64,000 bases of DNA from Micromonospora echinospora (lineage in GTDB: Bacteria > Actinomycetota > Actinomycetes > Mycobacteriales > Micromonosporaceae): assembly GCF_900091495.1 (NCBI RefSeq), contig NZ_LT607413.1, forward strand, positions 3,100,001 through 3,164,000. Direction: 5' to 3'. This document shows positions 35,750 through 46,063 of this stretch, piece by piece. Position numbers and translations under genes: made by a program. The notes under the pieces are model-generated. The model had not been told where the DNA came from and did not search any database. It saw only the letters and a program-made list of their open reading frames with translations. Position 1 is the stretch's first letter. Every line of letters starts with the position of its first letter.

Positions 35750-37009
35750 TCAGCGGTTGCCGGTGGCGGCAGCCCGTCGTCGGGAGAACGCGTCGACGCT
35801 CGCGGCGAGCAGCAGCACGACTCCGGTGACCACGTACTTGACCCCGGCCTCGTAGCCCATCAGGCCCATGCCGTTGTCGATCACCGCGACCACCGCACCG
35901 CCGAGCACCGCGTCGAGCACCCTCCCCTTGCCGCCGAAGAGGCTGGTCCCGCCGATCACCGCCGCGCCGACGGCGTAGAGCAGTACGTTACTGCCCCCGG
36001 TGTTCGGGTCGACCGAGTTGGCCCGGCTGGCGGCCACGATGCCCCCGATCGCGGCCATGGTCGAGCAGATCACGAAGACCGAGATCCGGATCCGGTCGAC
36101 GTTGATGCCGGCCCGGCGGGCTGCCTCCCGGTTGCCGCCGACCGCGTAGACGTGCCGGCCGTAGCTGGTGCGCTGGAGCACGAAGGTCCAGAAGATCAGC
36201 AGTACCGCGATGATCGGCACCACGATCGGCACGCCCTTGAGCGAGTTGATCAGCACGTTGCGGCTGCGCTCCAGGTTGAGGATGTAGACCGCCACGCCGA
36301 GGACGACCGCCAGCCCGCCGATCCGGGCCAGCACCACCGGGAACGGGTCGGCGAGCAGGCCCCGGGCGGTCCGCTTCCGGTGGCGCAGGAGCTGCACCGC
36401 CGCGTACCCGCCCACCACGACGGCGAAGAAGAGCCAGCCGAGCGTCGGCGTCAGGTTGCGGTTGGCGATCGCCACCAGCACCTCGTCCCGGACGGAGATG
36501 TTGCTGCCGCCGCTGATCAACAGCAGCACGATGCCCTGGAAGGCGAGGAAGGCGGCGAGCGTGACCACGAAGGACGGGATGCCGATCTTCGCGACCAGGA
36601 AGCCGAGGACGAGCCCGATGACCAGGCCGGTGACGACGGCCGCGAGCACCGCCACGTACCACGGCAGGCCCGCCTTGGTGACGATGTTGGCCAGCACGGC
36701 GGCGCAGACCCCGCTGGCGAAGCCGGCGGAGAGGTCGATCTCGCCGAGCAGCAGGACGAAGACCAGCCCCATCGCGATCAGCGTGACCGCCGCGCCCTGG
36801 GTGAAGAGGTTGGCGAAGTTCTGCGCCGACAGGAACGACGGTCGCATGATCGAGAAGACCGTGCAGAGCACGACCAGTCCCAGGACGGCCGGCAGCGCCC
36901 CGATGTCGCCGCCGCGTACCCGGCTGATGTAGTTGCGGACGTGGCCGCCCACGGTCGGCGTGTCGGTGACCGCCACCGGACCGACCTTGCGCACGGCGGT
37001 GCTGGTCAT
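35750..37009 (-). CDS. xylH: Sugar ABC transporter permease (XylH-like)
   Basis: 419 residues, starting in an ATGA overlap with the ATPase gene. About 10 hydrophobic helices. The RbsC/XylH-type permease signature is clear: VTLIAMGLVFVLLLGEIDLS, GIPSFVVTLAAFLAFQG, and AVGGNREAARRAGINVDRIR (the EAA-like coupling loop), followed by GGTSLFGGKGR. With xylF and xylG it forms an importer of xylose-like sugars across the membrane. The long internal hydrophilic section RHRKRTARGLLADPF matches the XylH branch rather than RbsC. Confidence 0.93.
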   Translation of the reverse strand: MTSTAVRKVGPVAVTDTPTVGGHVRNYISRVRGGDIGALPAVLGLVVLCTVFSIMRPSFLSAQNFANLFTQGAAVTLIAMGLVFVLLLGEIDLSAGFASGVCAAVLANIVTKAGLPWYVAVLAAVVTGLVIGLVLGFLVAKIGIPSFVVTLAAFLAFQGIVLLLISGGSNISVRDEVLVAIANRNLTPTLGWLFFAVVVGGYAAVQLLRHRKRTARGLLADPFPVVLARIGGLAVVLGVAVYILNLERSRNVLINSLKGVPIVVPIIAVLLIFWTFVLQRTSYGRHVYAVGGNREAARRAGINVDRIRISVFVICSTMAAIGGIVAASRANSVDPNTGGSNVLLYAVGAAVIGGTSLFGGKGRVLDAVLGGAVVAVIDNGMGLMGYEAGVKYVVTGVVLLLAASVDAFSRRRAAATGNR

Positions 37010-37827
37010 CGGAGGGCTCCTGGGGTGCTGTCGGCGGATGCGCCGGTGTCGGGGGGCTGCGCGCCGTTGCCGGCCGTCAGGCCGAGCGCGCCGGACCGGC
37101 CGGCGGTGATCAGTTCGACCACCTGGGCGTGGGTGATGTCGGTGGTCTTCACCTGGGCGACCATCTGCCCGAGGTAGAGCGCGGCGATCCGGTCGGAGAC
37201 CGCGAACACGTCGTTCATGTTGTGCGAGATGAGCACGACGGCCAGGCCGTTGTCGGCGAGCCGCCGGACCAGTTCGAGCACCTGGGCGGTCTGCGCGACA
37301 CCGAGGGCGGCGGTCGGCTCGTCCAGGATCACCAGCTTGCTGTTCCAGAGCACCGCCTTGGCGATCGCCACGGTCTGGCGCTGGCCGCCGGAGAGGCTGG
37401 AGACGTGCTGGCGTAGCGACTTGACCGTCCGGACGTTCAGCCCGGCCAGGGTCTCGGCGGCCATCTGCTCCATGGTCGGTTCGTCGAGCACGATGCCGGT
37501 GCGCTTCTCCCGACCGAGGAACATGTTCTGCACGATGTCGAGGTTGTCGCAGAGCGCGAGGTCCTGGTAGACGACCTCGATGCCGAGGGCGGCGGCGTCC
37601 CGGGGGCTGTTGATGGTCACCGGCCGGCCCTCGAAGAGGAACGCGCCGGCGTCGGTGGGGTAGATGCCGCTGATGCACTTGACCAGGGTCGACTTACCGG
37701 CGCCGTTGTCGCCGACCAGGGCGGTCACCTCCCCCGCGTGGGCGGAGAGGGCCACGTCACGCAGGACCTGGACCGGGCCGAAGCTCTTGTCGATCCCACG
37801 TAGTTCCAGCAGGGGGGTGGTGGACAC
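37006..37827 (-). CDS. xylG: Sugar ABC transporter ATP-binding protein (XylG-like, single NBD)
   Basis: 273 residues from GTG with GAAGGAGACCC upstream. One NBD: Walker A LVGDNGAGKSTLVKCI, signature SSLSGGQRQTVAIAKA, Walker B KLVILDEPTAALG, switch His LISHNMND. The single-domain form is the actinobacterial counterpart of the double-domain XylG/RbsA. A C-terminal tail of about 30 Gly/Pro-rich residues follows the domain. It couples ATP hydrolysis to transport through the next gene's permease. Confidence 0.93.
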   Translation of the reverse strand: MSTTPLLELRGIDKSFGPVQVLRDVALSAHAGEVTALVGDNGAGKSTLVKCISGIYPTDAGAFLFEGRPVTINSPRDAAALGIEVVYQDLALCDNLDIVQNMFLGREKRTGIVLDEPTMEQMAAETLAGLNVRTVKSLRQHVSSLSGGQRQTVAIAKAVLWNSKLVILDEPTAALGVAQTAQVLELVRRLADNGLAVVLISHNMNDVFAVSDRIAALYLGQMVAQVKTTDITHAQVVELITAGRSGALGLTAGNGAQPPDTGASADSTPGALR

Positions 37828-37858
37828 GGGTCTCCTTCACGTCTGTCGAGCCGCCGGG

Positions 37859-37899
37859 GCGGGCGTCACCGAGGGTTGCGGTCCTCAGGTGACGCCCGC
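37859..37899 (-). terminator. Intercistronic hairpin between xylF and xylG
   Basis: Perfect 12-bp arms GCGGGCGTCACC (37859-37870) and GGTGACGCCCGC (37888-37899). Such structures after a binding-protein gene usually attenuate transcription or stabilise the upstream message, raising binding protein over the membrane parts. Confidence 0.65.
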
Positions 37900-37931
37900 G
37901 CTCCGGTGGGGGCACCGGAAACCGGTACGGC

Positions 37932-39029
37932 TCAGCTGATCCCGGCGTCGGCGCAGAGCTTGGCGTACTCGGCGGTGCAGAGCGCCTCCTTGGTGACGAA
38001 GCCGTCCGCCACGACGTCCTTGACGTTCTCCTTGAAGATCAGCTTCGGGGTGAGCAGGACCGAGGGCACGTCCCGGCCGCTCTCCGGGTCCTTCACCGTC
38101 TGCCCGGTCTCCTTGCGCTCGCCCTTGGCCAGCCCGATGGCCAGCTCGGCGGCGGCGTCGGCCTCCTGCTTGATCGCCTTGTAGACGGTCATGCACTGGT
38201 CACCGGCGAGGATGTTCTGCAACCCCTGGAGGTCGGCGTCCTGCCCGGTCACCGGGACCTTGCCGTTGAGCTTGTTCTTCTTGAGCACCGAGATGGCCGC
38301 GTTGCCGAGGCCGTCGTTCGCCGCGAGCACACCGTCGATCTTGCCGCCGGTCTGGGTCAGCATCTGCTCGAACAGCGTGGCACCCTGGGCGTTGTCCCAG
38401 GCCGGGACGGACTGCTCCGGGCCCTTGACGTACTCGCCGGAGTCGAACTTCGGCTTGAGCACCGAGTCGTAGCCGTTCTTGAACAGGGTGGCGTTGTTGT
38501 CGGTGGGGGAGCCGTTCAGGTACGCCACCACCGGCTTCTGCACGCCCTTGTCGGTGAGGCACTTCGTCAGGCCCTCGCCCTGGAGCTTGCCGACCACCTC
38601 GTTGTCGAAGCTGACGTAGTACTCGGCGCTGCCACCCAGGGTGAGCCGGTCGTAGTCGATGGTCGCCACACCCTGCGACTTCGCCTTGTCCAGCACGGCC
38701 TTGCCGGTGCCGGAGTCCAGGTTGACGATCATCAGGGCGGTCACCCCGCTGGTGATCATCTGGTCGGCGATGGTCTGGAAGTTGGACTTGTCGTCCTGGG
38801 CGTTCTGGATGTCGTAGTCGACGCCCGCCGCCTTGAAGGCCGCCTCGAGGAACTTGCGGTCCGCGTTCTCCCACCGGCCGGAGGACTTGCTGTCCGGCAG
38901 GATCACGCCGATCTTGGGCTTCTTGTCGGAACCGGCGTCGCTGTCGCTGCCCGAGTCGTCGCCGCAGGCGGCCACGCCGCCGGTGACGAGCAGGCCCACG
39001 GTCGCGATGGTGAGGATCCCTCTGCGCAT
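37932..39029 (-). CDS. xylF: Sugar ABC transporter substrate-binding lipoprotein (XylF-like)
   Basis: 365 residues from ATG with AAAGGAACCCCGC upstream. Lipobox GGVAAC (Cys22). The mature part begins IGVILPDSKSSGRWENADRK, typical of xylose-binding proteins, with IDYDRLTLGGSAEYYVSFDN and VTGQDADLQGLQNILAGDQC. It is anchored outside the membrane and delivers a pentose or similar sugar to XylGH. First gene of the operon; a predicted promoter and candidate ROK site lie upstream. Confidence 0.95.
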   Translation of the reverse strand: MRRGILTIATVGLLVTGGVAACGDDSGSDSDAGSDKKPKIGVILPDSKSSGRWENADRKFLEAAFKAAGVDYDIQNAQDDKSNFQTIADQMITSGVTALMIVNLDSGTGKAVLDKAKSQGVATIDYDRLTLGGSAEYYVSFDNEVVGKLQGEGLTKCLTDKGVQKPVVAYLNGSPTDNNATLFKNGYDSVLKPKFDSGEYVKGPEQSVPAWDNAQGATLFEQMLTQTGGKIDGVLAANDGLGNAAISVLKKNKLNGKVPVTGQDADLQGLQNILAGDQCMTVYKAIKQEADAAAELAIGLAKGERKETGQTVKDPESGRDVPSVLLTPKLIFKENVKDVVADGFVTKEALCTAEYAKLCADAGIS

Positions 39030-39079
39030 GTGCGGGGTTCCTTTCGGGGTGGGGGTGTGGTTGTTTTGTTGTGTCCGGC

Positions 39080-39109
39080 AACGTATTCCCCGTCACACTG
39101 CGAGCGCAA
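39080..39109 (-). promoter_or_regulatory. Predicted xylF promoter
   Basis: On the minus strand, TTGCGC (39109-39104) and TACGTT (39085-39080) with an 18-base spacer, leaving a leader of about 45 bases to the ATG. Confidence 0.45.
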
Positions 39110-39126
39110 GACTGTCGAGGTCATGG

Positions 39127-39149
39127 ATTTGTTGGCGGCGGTAACAATT
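39127..39149. promoter_or_regulatory. Candidate ROK regulator operator upstream of xylF
   Basis: ATTTGTT, 9 GC-rich bases, AACAATT: arms match at 6 of 7 positions and stand out as AT-rich in this genome. The 7-9-7 layout recalls NagC/Mlc-type ROK operators. It lies about 18 bases upstream of the predicted -35 box. Confidence 0.45.
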
Positions 39150-39284
39150 CAGCAACGCCGACGAAACGCGCAGGTCGGACGGCTGTCACGGGCACCGGGT
39201 CGAACGAAGATGATCAACGCCTCGCCTGCGCGTCGGGCGGCGCGGGAGAAGAGAAGGGGGCCGCCGTCGGTGGCAGCCGGCCGT

Positions 39285-39764
39285 TCAGCGGGTGGCGATC
39301 GGCGCGGTGGTCGCCCCGGTCAGCGCGACCAGGTCCGCCGGGGCGAGCTGAACCTGGAGCCCGCGCCGCCCGGCCGAGACGTAGACGCTCGGGAAGTCCA
39401 GGGCCGAGACGTCCAGCACCGTCGGCAGCCGTCGGCGCTGACCCAGTGGGCTGATGCCGCCACGCACGTAACCCGTGGCGCGTTCGGCGAGGACCCGGTC
39501 GGCGAGGACGGCCCGCTTCCCGCCGGCCGCCCCCGCGAGCGCCTTGAGGTCCAGCTCACCGGTGACCGGGACGACCGCCACGGTCAGAGCGCCGTCCACC
39601 TCGGTCACCAGGGTCTTGAACACCCGGTCGGCCGGTACGCCGAGCGCCGCGGCGACCTCGGCGCCGTAGTTCGGGGTGTCCGGCGCGACGTCGTACGGGT
39701 GGACGCTGTGCCCGACCCCGCGCTTGACCAGCAGCGCCGTCGCCGGTGTTCCCCGTCCCGCCAC
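39285..39764 (-). CDS. ybaK: Cys-tRNA(Pro)/Cys-tRNA deacylase, YbaK family
   Basis: 159 residues from GTG, apparently leaderless (TAGATT then GAGCCC then GTG). The family pattern TPATALLVKRGVGHSVHPYD, DRVFKTLVTEVDGALTVAVV, the catalytic-lysine region LDLKALAGAAGGKRAVLAD and RGGISPLGQRRRLP are all present. It hydrolyses mischarged Cys-tRNA. It directly follows the methyltransferase gene, separated by 9 bases, but the -10 box suggests its own promoter. Confidence 0.93.
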   Translation of the reverse strand: MAGRGTPATALLVKRGVGHSVHPYDVAPDTPNYGAEVAAALGVPADRVFKTLVTEVDGALTVAVVPVTGELDLKALAGAAGGKRAVLADRVLAERATGYVRGGISPLGQRRRLPTVLDVSALDFPSVYVSAGRRGLQVQLAPADLVALTGATTAPIATR

Positions 39765-39773
39765 GGGCTCAAT

Positions 39774-40967
39774 CTAACCGGTCGGCCGGCAGACCAGCGC
39801 GGTCGGCGCCCCGGCGACCCGGGTGAGCACCACACTCGCCGCCTGGTCGCCGGCGAGCCGCAGGTCGCGCCGGAGCCGCTCGGGCTCCAGCGCCGAGCCG
39901 CGCTTGAGGATCTCCACCCGCCCCACCCGCCGGTCGCGCAGCAGGGCACGCAGCCGCTTCAGCGAGAACGGCAGCACGTCGGTGACCTCCAGGCAGCGGG
40001 CGAAGGGGGTCACGTCGGGGGTGTCCGCGTACAGGTAGGCGATGCTCGGGTCGGCGATCGTCGCGCCCAGCGCGGTGGCGAGCTCGGCGACCAGGTGCGC
40101 GCGGACCACCGCCGGGTCCGGGTCGTACAGGTAGCGCCGGACCGGGCCGACCGCCGCCTCCTCCGTGCCCGAGCCGGTGAGCTGGTGCACGGCTCCGGCC
40201 CGCAGCACGGTGGCCCGGCGGGGCAGCTCGGCCAGCCGGCCGCACCAGAGCGCCGCCTCCACCAGGTCGCCGTCGACGCTGACCCACTCGGCCTCCGCGC
40301 CGGCCGGGATCAGCGCGTGGTCCAGCCCGGGGGCCACCTTCACCACCGTGTGCGGCACCCGCGCGGCGAGGTCGGTCACGAAGTCCCACGGAGGTGAGTA
40401 CGCCTTCGGGTCGAAGATCCGCCGGCCGGTGCCGGTGCTGCGGCGGGCCGGGTCGCAGAAGACCCCGTCCACCCGGGACACGTCGAACGCGGTCGCGTCG
40501 CCGCACTCGACGGTGAACGCGTCGGCCAGCCCGGCCGCCCCGGCGTTCGCGGCGGCCATCGCGGCGGTGAGCGGATCGGCCTCCACCCCGTACACCCGGA
40601 TGCCGGCCCGGGCGGCGGCGAGCGCGTCCGCGCCGAGACCGCAGCCGAGGTCGGCGAGGGCGCGTACCCCGGCGTCCCGCAACCGCGCGGCGCGCCGGTC
40701 GGCCACCACCCGCCGGGTCGCCTGCTCCAGCCCGGCGCGGGTGAGGAACATGCCGGCCGCCTCCGGGCCGAACTTGCCGGTCGCCCGTCGCCGCAGCTCG
40801 GCCTGGGTGAGCGCGGCGGCGGCCAGGTCGGCCGGCACGCCGGCCGAGCGGAGCGCCGCCGCCGAGGTCAGCGGGTCGCCGCCGGCCACCCGCGCCGCCG
40901 CGTCGAGCGCGGCCGACCCCTCGGGGGTACGCAGGACGGCGAACTGGTCGAGATCCACCCGGCCCAT
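39774..40967 (-). CDS. Class I SAM-dependent methyltransferase with THUMP-like C-terminus
   Basis: 397 residues from ATG at 40967 (a GTG at 41000 is possible; neither has a clear ribosome-binding site). SAM-binding motif LADLGCGLGADALAAARAG near residue 105, followed by VYGVEADPLTAAMAAANAG and CDPARRSTGTGRRIFDP. The C-terminal part (LKRLRALLRDRRVGRVEILK, SVVLTRVAGAP) matches the THUMP-like domain of conserved actinobacterial methyltransferases. RNA is a plausible substrate by analogy but not shown. Confidence 0.85.
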   Translation of the reverse strand: MGRVDLDQFAVLRTPEGSAALDAAARVAGGDPLTSAAALRSAGVPADLAAAALTQAELRRRATGKFGPEAAGMFLTRAGLEQATRRVVADRRAARLRDAGVRALADLGCGLGADALAAARAGIRVYGVEADPLTAAMAAANAGAAGLADAFTVECGDATAFDVSRVDGVFCDPARRSTGTGRRIFDPKAYSPPWDFVTDLAARVPHTVVKVAPGLDHALIPAGAEAEWVSVDGDLVEAALWCGRLAELPRRATVLRAGAVHQLTGSGTEEAAVGPVRRYLYDPDPAVVRAHLVAELATALGATIADPSIAYLYADTPDVTPFARCLEVTDVLPFSLKRLRALLRDRRVGRVEILKRGSALEPERLRRDLRLAGDQAASVVLTRVAGAPTALVCRPTG

Positions 40968-41047
40968 TCTGGACCGCCGGCACCGCCGCCCGTCGACCAC
41001 CTCGGGAGCCCGCCGGTCCTGGACGTGTGACGGGGCCGGGTCCGGGA

Positions 41048-41104
41048 GGTAGCAGGGGCCCCTTGTTACCGCTTTTTGTCGAACAGGGGACCCCTGCAGG
41101 CACC
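41048..41104 (+). repeat. Copy C of the palindromic repeat
   Basis: GGTAGCAGGGGCCCCTTGTT, then ACCGCTTTTTGTCGAACAGG and GGACCCCTGCAGGCACC. It lies 13 bases beyond the chitinase stop (transcribed from the other strand) and before the methyltransferase gene. The two CAGGGG/CCCCTG palindromes and the central ACCGCTTTT match the other copies. Confidence 0.85.
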
Positions 41105-41117
41105 CGACCCGGCCCGG

Positions 41118-42650
41118 TCAGGGCAGCGCGCGCAGGAACGGGCCGTGGTGCAGGCGGAACTCCCAGGCGTAGAACCGGTCCCAGTTGATCGACCAGGTCA
41201 TCAGCCCCCGGAAGGCCGGGTTGGTTCCGCTGCGCGGGGCGTACGACCCGCAGCTCTGCCCCTTCACCAGGCAGTTCACCGCGGCCTGCACCCCGGCGGG
41301 GGCGAGGTAGCCGTTGCCGGCGCTGGGGGAGGAGGGCGCCCCGAAGGCCACCTGGTCCTCGCGCAGCGCCGGGAAGAACCGGTCCGGGTTGCCGGCGACC
41401 GGGAAGCCGGCCAGCAGCATGTCCGTCATCGCGATGTGGAAGTCGGCGCTGCCCATCGTGTGGTACTGGTTGTCCAGCCCCATGATCGGTCCCGAGTTGT
41501 AGTTCTGGACGTGCAGCACGGTGAGGTCGTTCCGCAGCGCGTGGATCACCGGCAGGTACGACCCGGAGCGCGGGTCCTGCCCACCCCACGGTCCCTGCCC
41601 GTAGTACTGGTAGCCGAGTTGGACGAAGAACGTCTCCGGCGCCATGGTGAGCACGAAGTTGGCCCCGTACCGCTGCTTGATCGTGCGGATCGCGGAGATC
41701 AGGTTGACGATCACCGGCGTGGTCGGGTTGCGGAAGTCGGTGTCCCCGGCGTTCAGGTAGAGCGAGTGCCCCTCGAAGTCGATGTCGAGCCCGTTCAGGC
41801 CGTACCGGTCGATGATGGCCGACACCGACCGGACGAAGGTGTCCCGGGCGGCGGTGGTGGTGAGCTGGACCTGGCCGTTCTGTCCGCCGATGGAGAGCAG
41901 CACCTTCTTGCCCTGTGCCTGCTTGGCGCGGATCGCGGCGATGAACTCGGCCTCGGTCTCCACCCCGGGGCACTCGGCCGCCGGGCAGAGCTGGAAGCGG
42001 ATGTCGCCTGAGGTCACGGTGGTCGGCTCACCGAAGGCCAGGTTGATGATGTCCCAGTCGGCCGGCACGTCGGCCATCCGCAGGTAGCCCGAGCCGTTGG
42101 CGAAGCTGGCGTGCAGGTAGCCGATCAGCGCGTGCCGGGGCAGCCCACCAGGCGGCGGCGTCGTCGGGGGCGGCGTGGTGGGAGGCGGCGTGGTCGGCGG
42201 CGGGGTGGTGGGAGGCGGCGTGGTCGGCGGCGGCGTGGTCGGCGGGCCGCCGGTGCAGGGTGCGCCGTTGACCGTGCAGTTGGTGGGGGAGCCGGAGCCG
42301 GTGACCAGGAAGCCGAACGACACCGAGGCGCCCGGCGCGACGGTGCCGTTCCACGACCGGTTGGTGAAGGTGTGCCGTCCGCCGGCACTGGTCAGGGTGG
42401 CGTCCCAGTAGGAGCCGAGGGTGGTGCCCGACGGCAGGGCGAAGGCGACCTGCCAGCTGGTGATGGTGGTCGGACCACCGTTGGTGATGGTGTAACGCCC
42501 CTCCCATCCGGTGCCCCAATCGGCGGTGCGGACGAGGGTGGCGGTCGGACCGGCGGCCTGGGCCGGCGCGGCGACGACGAGGGTGGTGGCGGTGATGGCG
42601 GCGAGGGCCGCGACGGCGGCCAGCAACAATCTCGGGACAGGGCGACGCAT
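41118..42650 (-). CDS. Secreted GH18 chitinase with CBM2 domain
   Basis: 510 residues, ATG with GGGAGGTCCGG upstream. Signal peptide about 1-33 (ending APAQAA). CBM2 carbohydrate-binding domain about 34-135 with paired tryptophans (ADWGTGWEGRY, SWQVAF) and cysteines. A Pro/Thr linker of six TTPPP-type repeats (136-168). GH18 barrel 169-510 with the catalytic motif GLDIDFEGH (Glu293). It should degrade chitin or related polymers outside the cell, binding through CBM2. The linker coding region is a tandem DNA repeat (about 42150-42250). AT-rich palindromes upstream may be its operator. Confidence 0.95.
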   Translation of the reverse strand: MRRPVPRLLLAAVAALAAITATTLVVAAPAQAAGPTATLVRTADWGTGWEGRYTITNGGPTTITSWQVAFALPSGTTLGSYWDATLTSAGGRHTFTNRSWNGTVAPGASVSFGFLVTGSGSPTNCTVNGAPCTGGPPTTPPPTTPPPTTPPPTTPPPTTPPPTTPPPGGLPRHALIGYLHASFANGSGYLRMADVPADWDIINLAFGEPTTVTSGDIRFQLCPAAECPGVETEAEFIAAIRAKQAQGKKVLLSIGGQNGQVQLTTTAARDTFVRSVSAIIDRYGLNGLDIDFEGHSLYLNAGDTDFRNPTTPVIVNLISAIRTIKQRYGANFVLTMAPETFFVQLGYQYYGQGPWGGQDPRSGSYLPVIHALRNDLTVLHVQNYNSGPIMGLDNQYHTMGSADFHIAMTDMLLAGFPVAGNPDRFFPALREDQVAFGAPSSPSAGNGYLAPAGVQAAVNCLVKGQSCGSYAPRSGTNPAFRGLMTWSINWDRFYAWEFRLHHGPFLRALP

Positions 42651-42689
42651 CCGGACCTCCCGGTAGGAGAGCCGTCGGATCGACGGATG

Positions 42690-42720
42690 CCTAATTATTA
42701 GGATTGTTAACTGTAGTTGT
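42690..42720 (-). promoter_or_regulatory. AT-rich palindromic region upstream of the chitinase gene
   Basis: CCTAATTATTAGG (42690-42702) is a perfect odd palindrome, followed by ATT and the palindrome GTTAAC (42706-42711) and TGTAGTTG. It lies about 40 bases upstream of the chitinase ATG and is strikingly AT-rich here. It could hold the promoter and an operator for a sugar-responsive regulator. From here to 42859 nothing else was seen. Confidence 0.4.
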
Positions 42721-42859
42721 CCAGGTGTGGCGGCGATCGGCTCGGGCCCCGGTGGCGGTCATGGCGCGGGGCGGTGGCCCTCCGGGGCGGGACGGGGTCC
42801 GGCCGGCGGGCGGCCGGTGAACTCGGACGGCCCGGACGGCGCGACGCGCCCCGCCGTCG

Positions 42860-42886
42860 TTGGCACTCTCCTTGACGGAGTGCTAG
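42860..42886. promoter_or_regulatory. CIRCE element 1 (HrcA operator)
   Basis: TTGGCACTC-N9-GAGTGCTAG, close to the consensus TTAGCACTC-N9-GAGTGCTAA. The presumed -35 box lies inside its spacer. Confidence 0.9.
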
Positions 42887-42900
42887 CGGCGGCCTAATCT
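42873..42900 (+). promoter_or_regulatory. Predicted groES-groEL promoter
   Basis: TTGACG (42873-42878), 16-base spacer, TAATCT (42895-42900), embedded between and within two CIRCE elements. Confidence 0.7.
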
Positions 42901-42904
42901 GCGA

Positions 42905-42931
42905 TTAGCACTCTCCCATCGAGGGTGCCAG
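42905..42931. promoter_or_regulatory. CIRCE element 2 (HrcA operator)
   Basis: TTAGCACTC-N9-GGGTGCCAG; the left arm is perfect and the right arm has two changes. It covers the likely transcription start, so HrcA bound here would block initiation. Confidence 0.85.
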
Positions 42932-43071
42932 CTTCCGGGCCTCGCCCGGGGGTTGAACGCCAGGCGGACCGGCACCCGCGACGACGGCCCCGCCCGGTGG
43001 CATGTGGCAGATTGACGCTGGTCGGCCCCGCCGACCGGTTACGAAACCAAGTACCCCAGGAGGGTATGCCC

Positions 43072-45100
<2,029 letters not shown>

Positions 45101-45163
45101 GCCGTCCGCGACACGGTACGGCGGGTGCGCCGCTCCCCCGGGGCGCCCGCCGGCACGTCGCAC

Positions 45164-45200
45164 CACAGGGCACGCCGTTCCCGTGACGGCGTGCCCTGTG
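45164..45200 (+). terminator. Predicted terminator after groEL
   Basis: Perfect 15-bp arms CACAGGGCACGCCGT (45164-45178) and ACGGCGTGCCCTGTG (45186-45200) with a 7-base loop. The 323-base gap between groEL and whiD holds this, a second hairpin and no gene. Confidence 0.8.
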
Positions 45201-45374
45201 CCGTACTCGGGCCGGTGGGCTGGGACGGACCGGATGGAGGCCAGGAACCCGTGGTCACGCTTCGTGTCCGTGATTGGTGATTGGCACATCCTTACTGCGG
45301 GTGACCGTGCGTCGGGCGGTGCCATGCCTCGGCTCTCCCGCGTGGCATGGTGGTCATGCCTGCCGGACAGCACG

Positions 45375-45403
45375 CTGCCGCGCCCCCGCCGGGGGCGCGG
45401 CAG
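45375..45403 (-). terminator. Predicted terminator after whiD
   Basis: CTGCCGCGCCCCCG (45375-45388) and CGGGGGCGCGGCAG (45390-45403) form a 14-bp perfect inverted repeat around one base, 20 bases past the whiD stop. Confidence 0.7.
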
Positions 45404-45423
45404 CGGTGGTCCTGGTCGGTGCC

Positions 45424-45807
45424 TCAGGCGACGTTGCGCTGGGCGGGCACCGTCGACTTGTGCGGGCGGCCGAGGCGGGCCTCCAGGCGGGCGACGTCCA
45501 CCCGGCTGCGCCGCCGGTCGGCCAGGTCCTCCCAGCCGATGGCGAGCAGGCGGAGGCGCTCGGACTCGCTGAAGCCGCCCCACACCCCGTACGGCTCGCG
45601 GACGGTGAGGGCGTGCGCCGCGCACTCGGCGCGCACCGGGCAGGCCCGGCAGACCGCCTTGGCCCCCGATTCCCGGCGCAGTCGGGAGGAACCGCGTTCG
45701 CCGTCCGGGTGGAAGAACTGGGCGCTGTCGCGGCCCCGGCAGGCACCGAGCCGCTGCCAGTCCCAGAGGTCGACGATGGGTCCGGGCAGTCTACGTACGT
45801 TCGACAT
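45424..45807 (-). CDS. whiD: WhiB-family [4Fe-4S] regulator, WhiD/WhiB3-like
   Basis: 127 residues from ATG at 45807; longer frames upstream lack support. Four cluster cysteines: C23, C53, C56, C62 (GACRGRD, AVCRACPVRAEC), then the GVWGG turn (about 74-78) and a basic C-terminus. Neighbourhood with groES-groEL1 and a BldM-like regulator matches Streptomyces whiD and mycobacterial whiB3, which act in late spore development and redox sensing. Wbl proteins bind the principal sigma factor to control promoters. Assignment to WhiD relies on synteny. Confidence 0.88.
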   Translation of the reverse strand: MSNVRRLPGPIVDLWDWQRLGACRGRDSAQFFHPDGERGSSRLRRESGAKAVCRACPVRAECAAHALTVREPYGVWGGFSESERLRLLAIGWEDLADRRRSRVDVARLEARLGRPHKSTVPAQRNVA

Positions 45808-46063
45808 CAGCACCCCTCCTCCCGCGCGGCACCGCCGCGATGGTCCGTCAGGCCGTCCCGGGCGACGGTTCGCGCGAGCACGCCGGGTCCGGCCTGGACC
45901 CTCCGATACCCTGCCGTTCGCCCGCTCACACGTGTGTGATCGAAAACCTCCGGCAACTCGCGGCAAAGACCCCATATGTCGGAAAAGTTCGGAGAATTGC
46001 CCGGAACGCCCTCATGATCAGCGTCGCCCGTGGTCTGCTTCCTGACGGAGAGGAGACCCCACT
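45808..46063. promoter_or_regulatory. Divergent promoter region of whiD and the BldM-like gene
   Basis: 256 bases without a gene. It contains the 10-bp palindrome CACACGTGTG (about 45928-45937) and a relatively AT-rich stretch (CGAAAACC, CCCATATGTCGGAAAAG) before the GTG at 46064. No developmental sigma-factor promoter could be assigned with confidence. Confidence 0.4.

Noticed and set aside
42150..42250. Short tandem DNA repeat that might be a minisatellite or CRISPR-like array
   Set aside because: It encodes the Pro/Thr linker of the chitinase; units are 15 bases without unique spacers.
45928..45937. CACACGTGTG palindrome as a specific developmental-regulator operator
   Set aside because: A 10-bp palindrome alone is weak evidence and matches no operator I can name with confidence; kept only as part of the divergent region.
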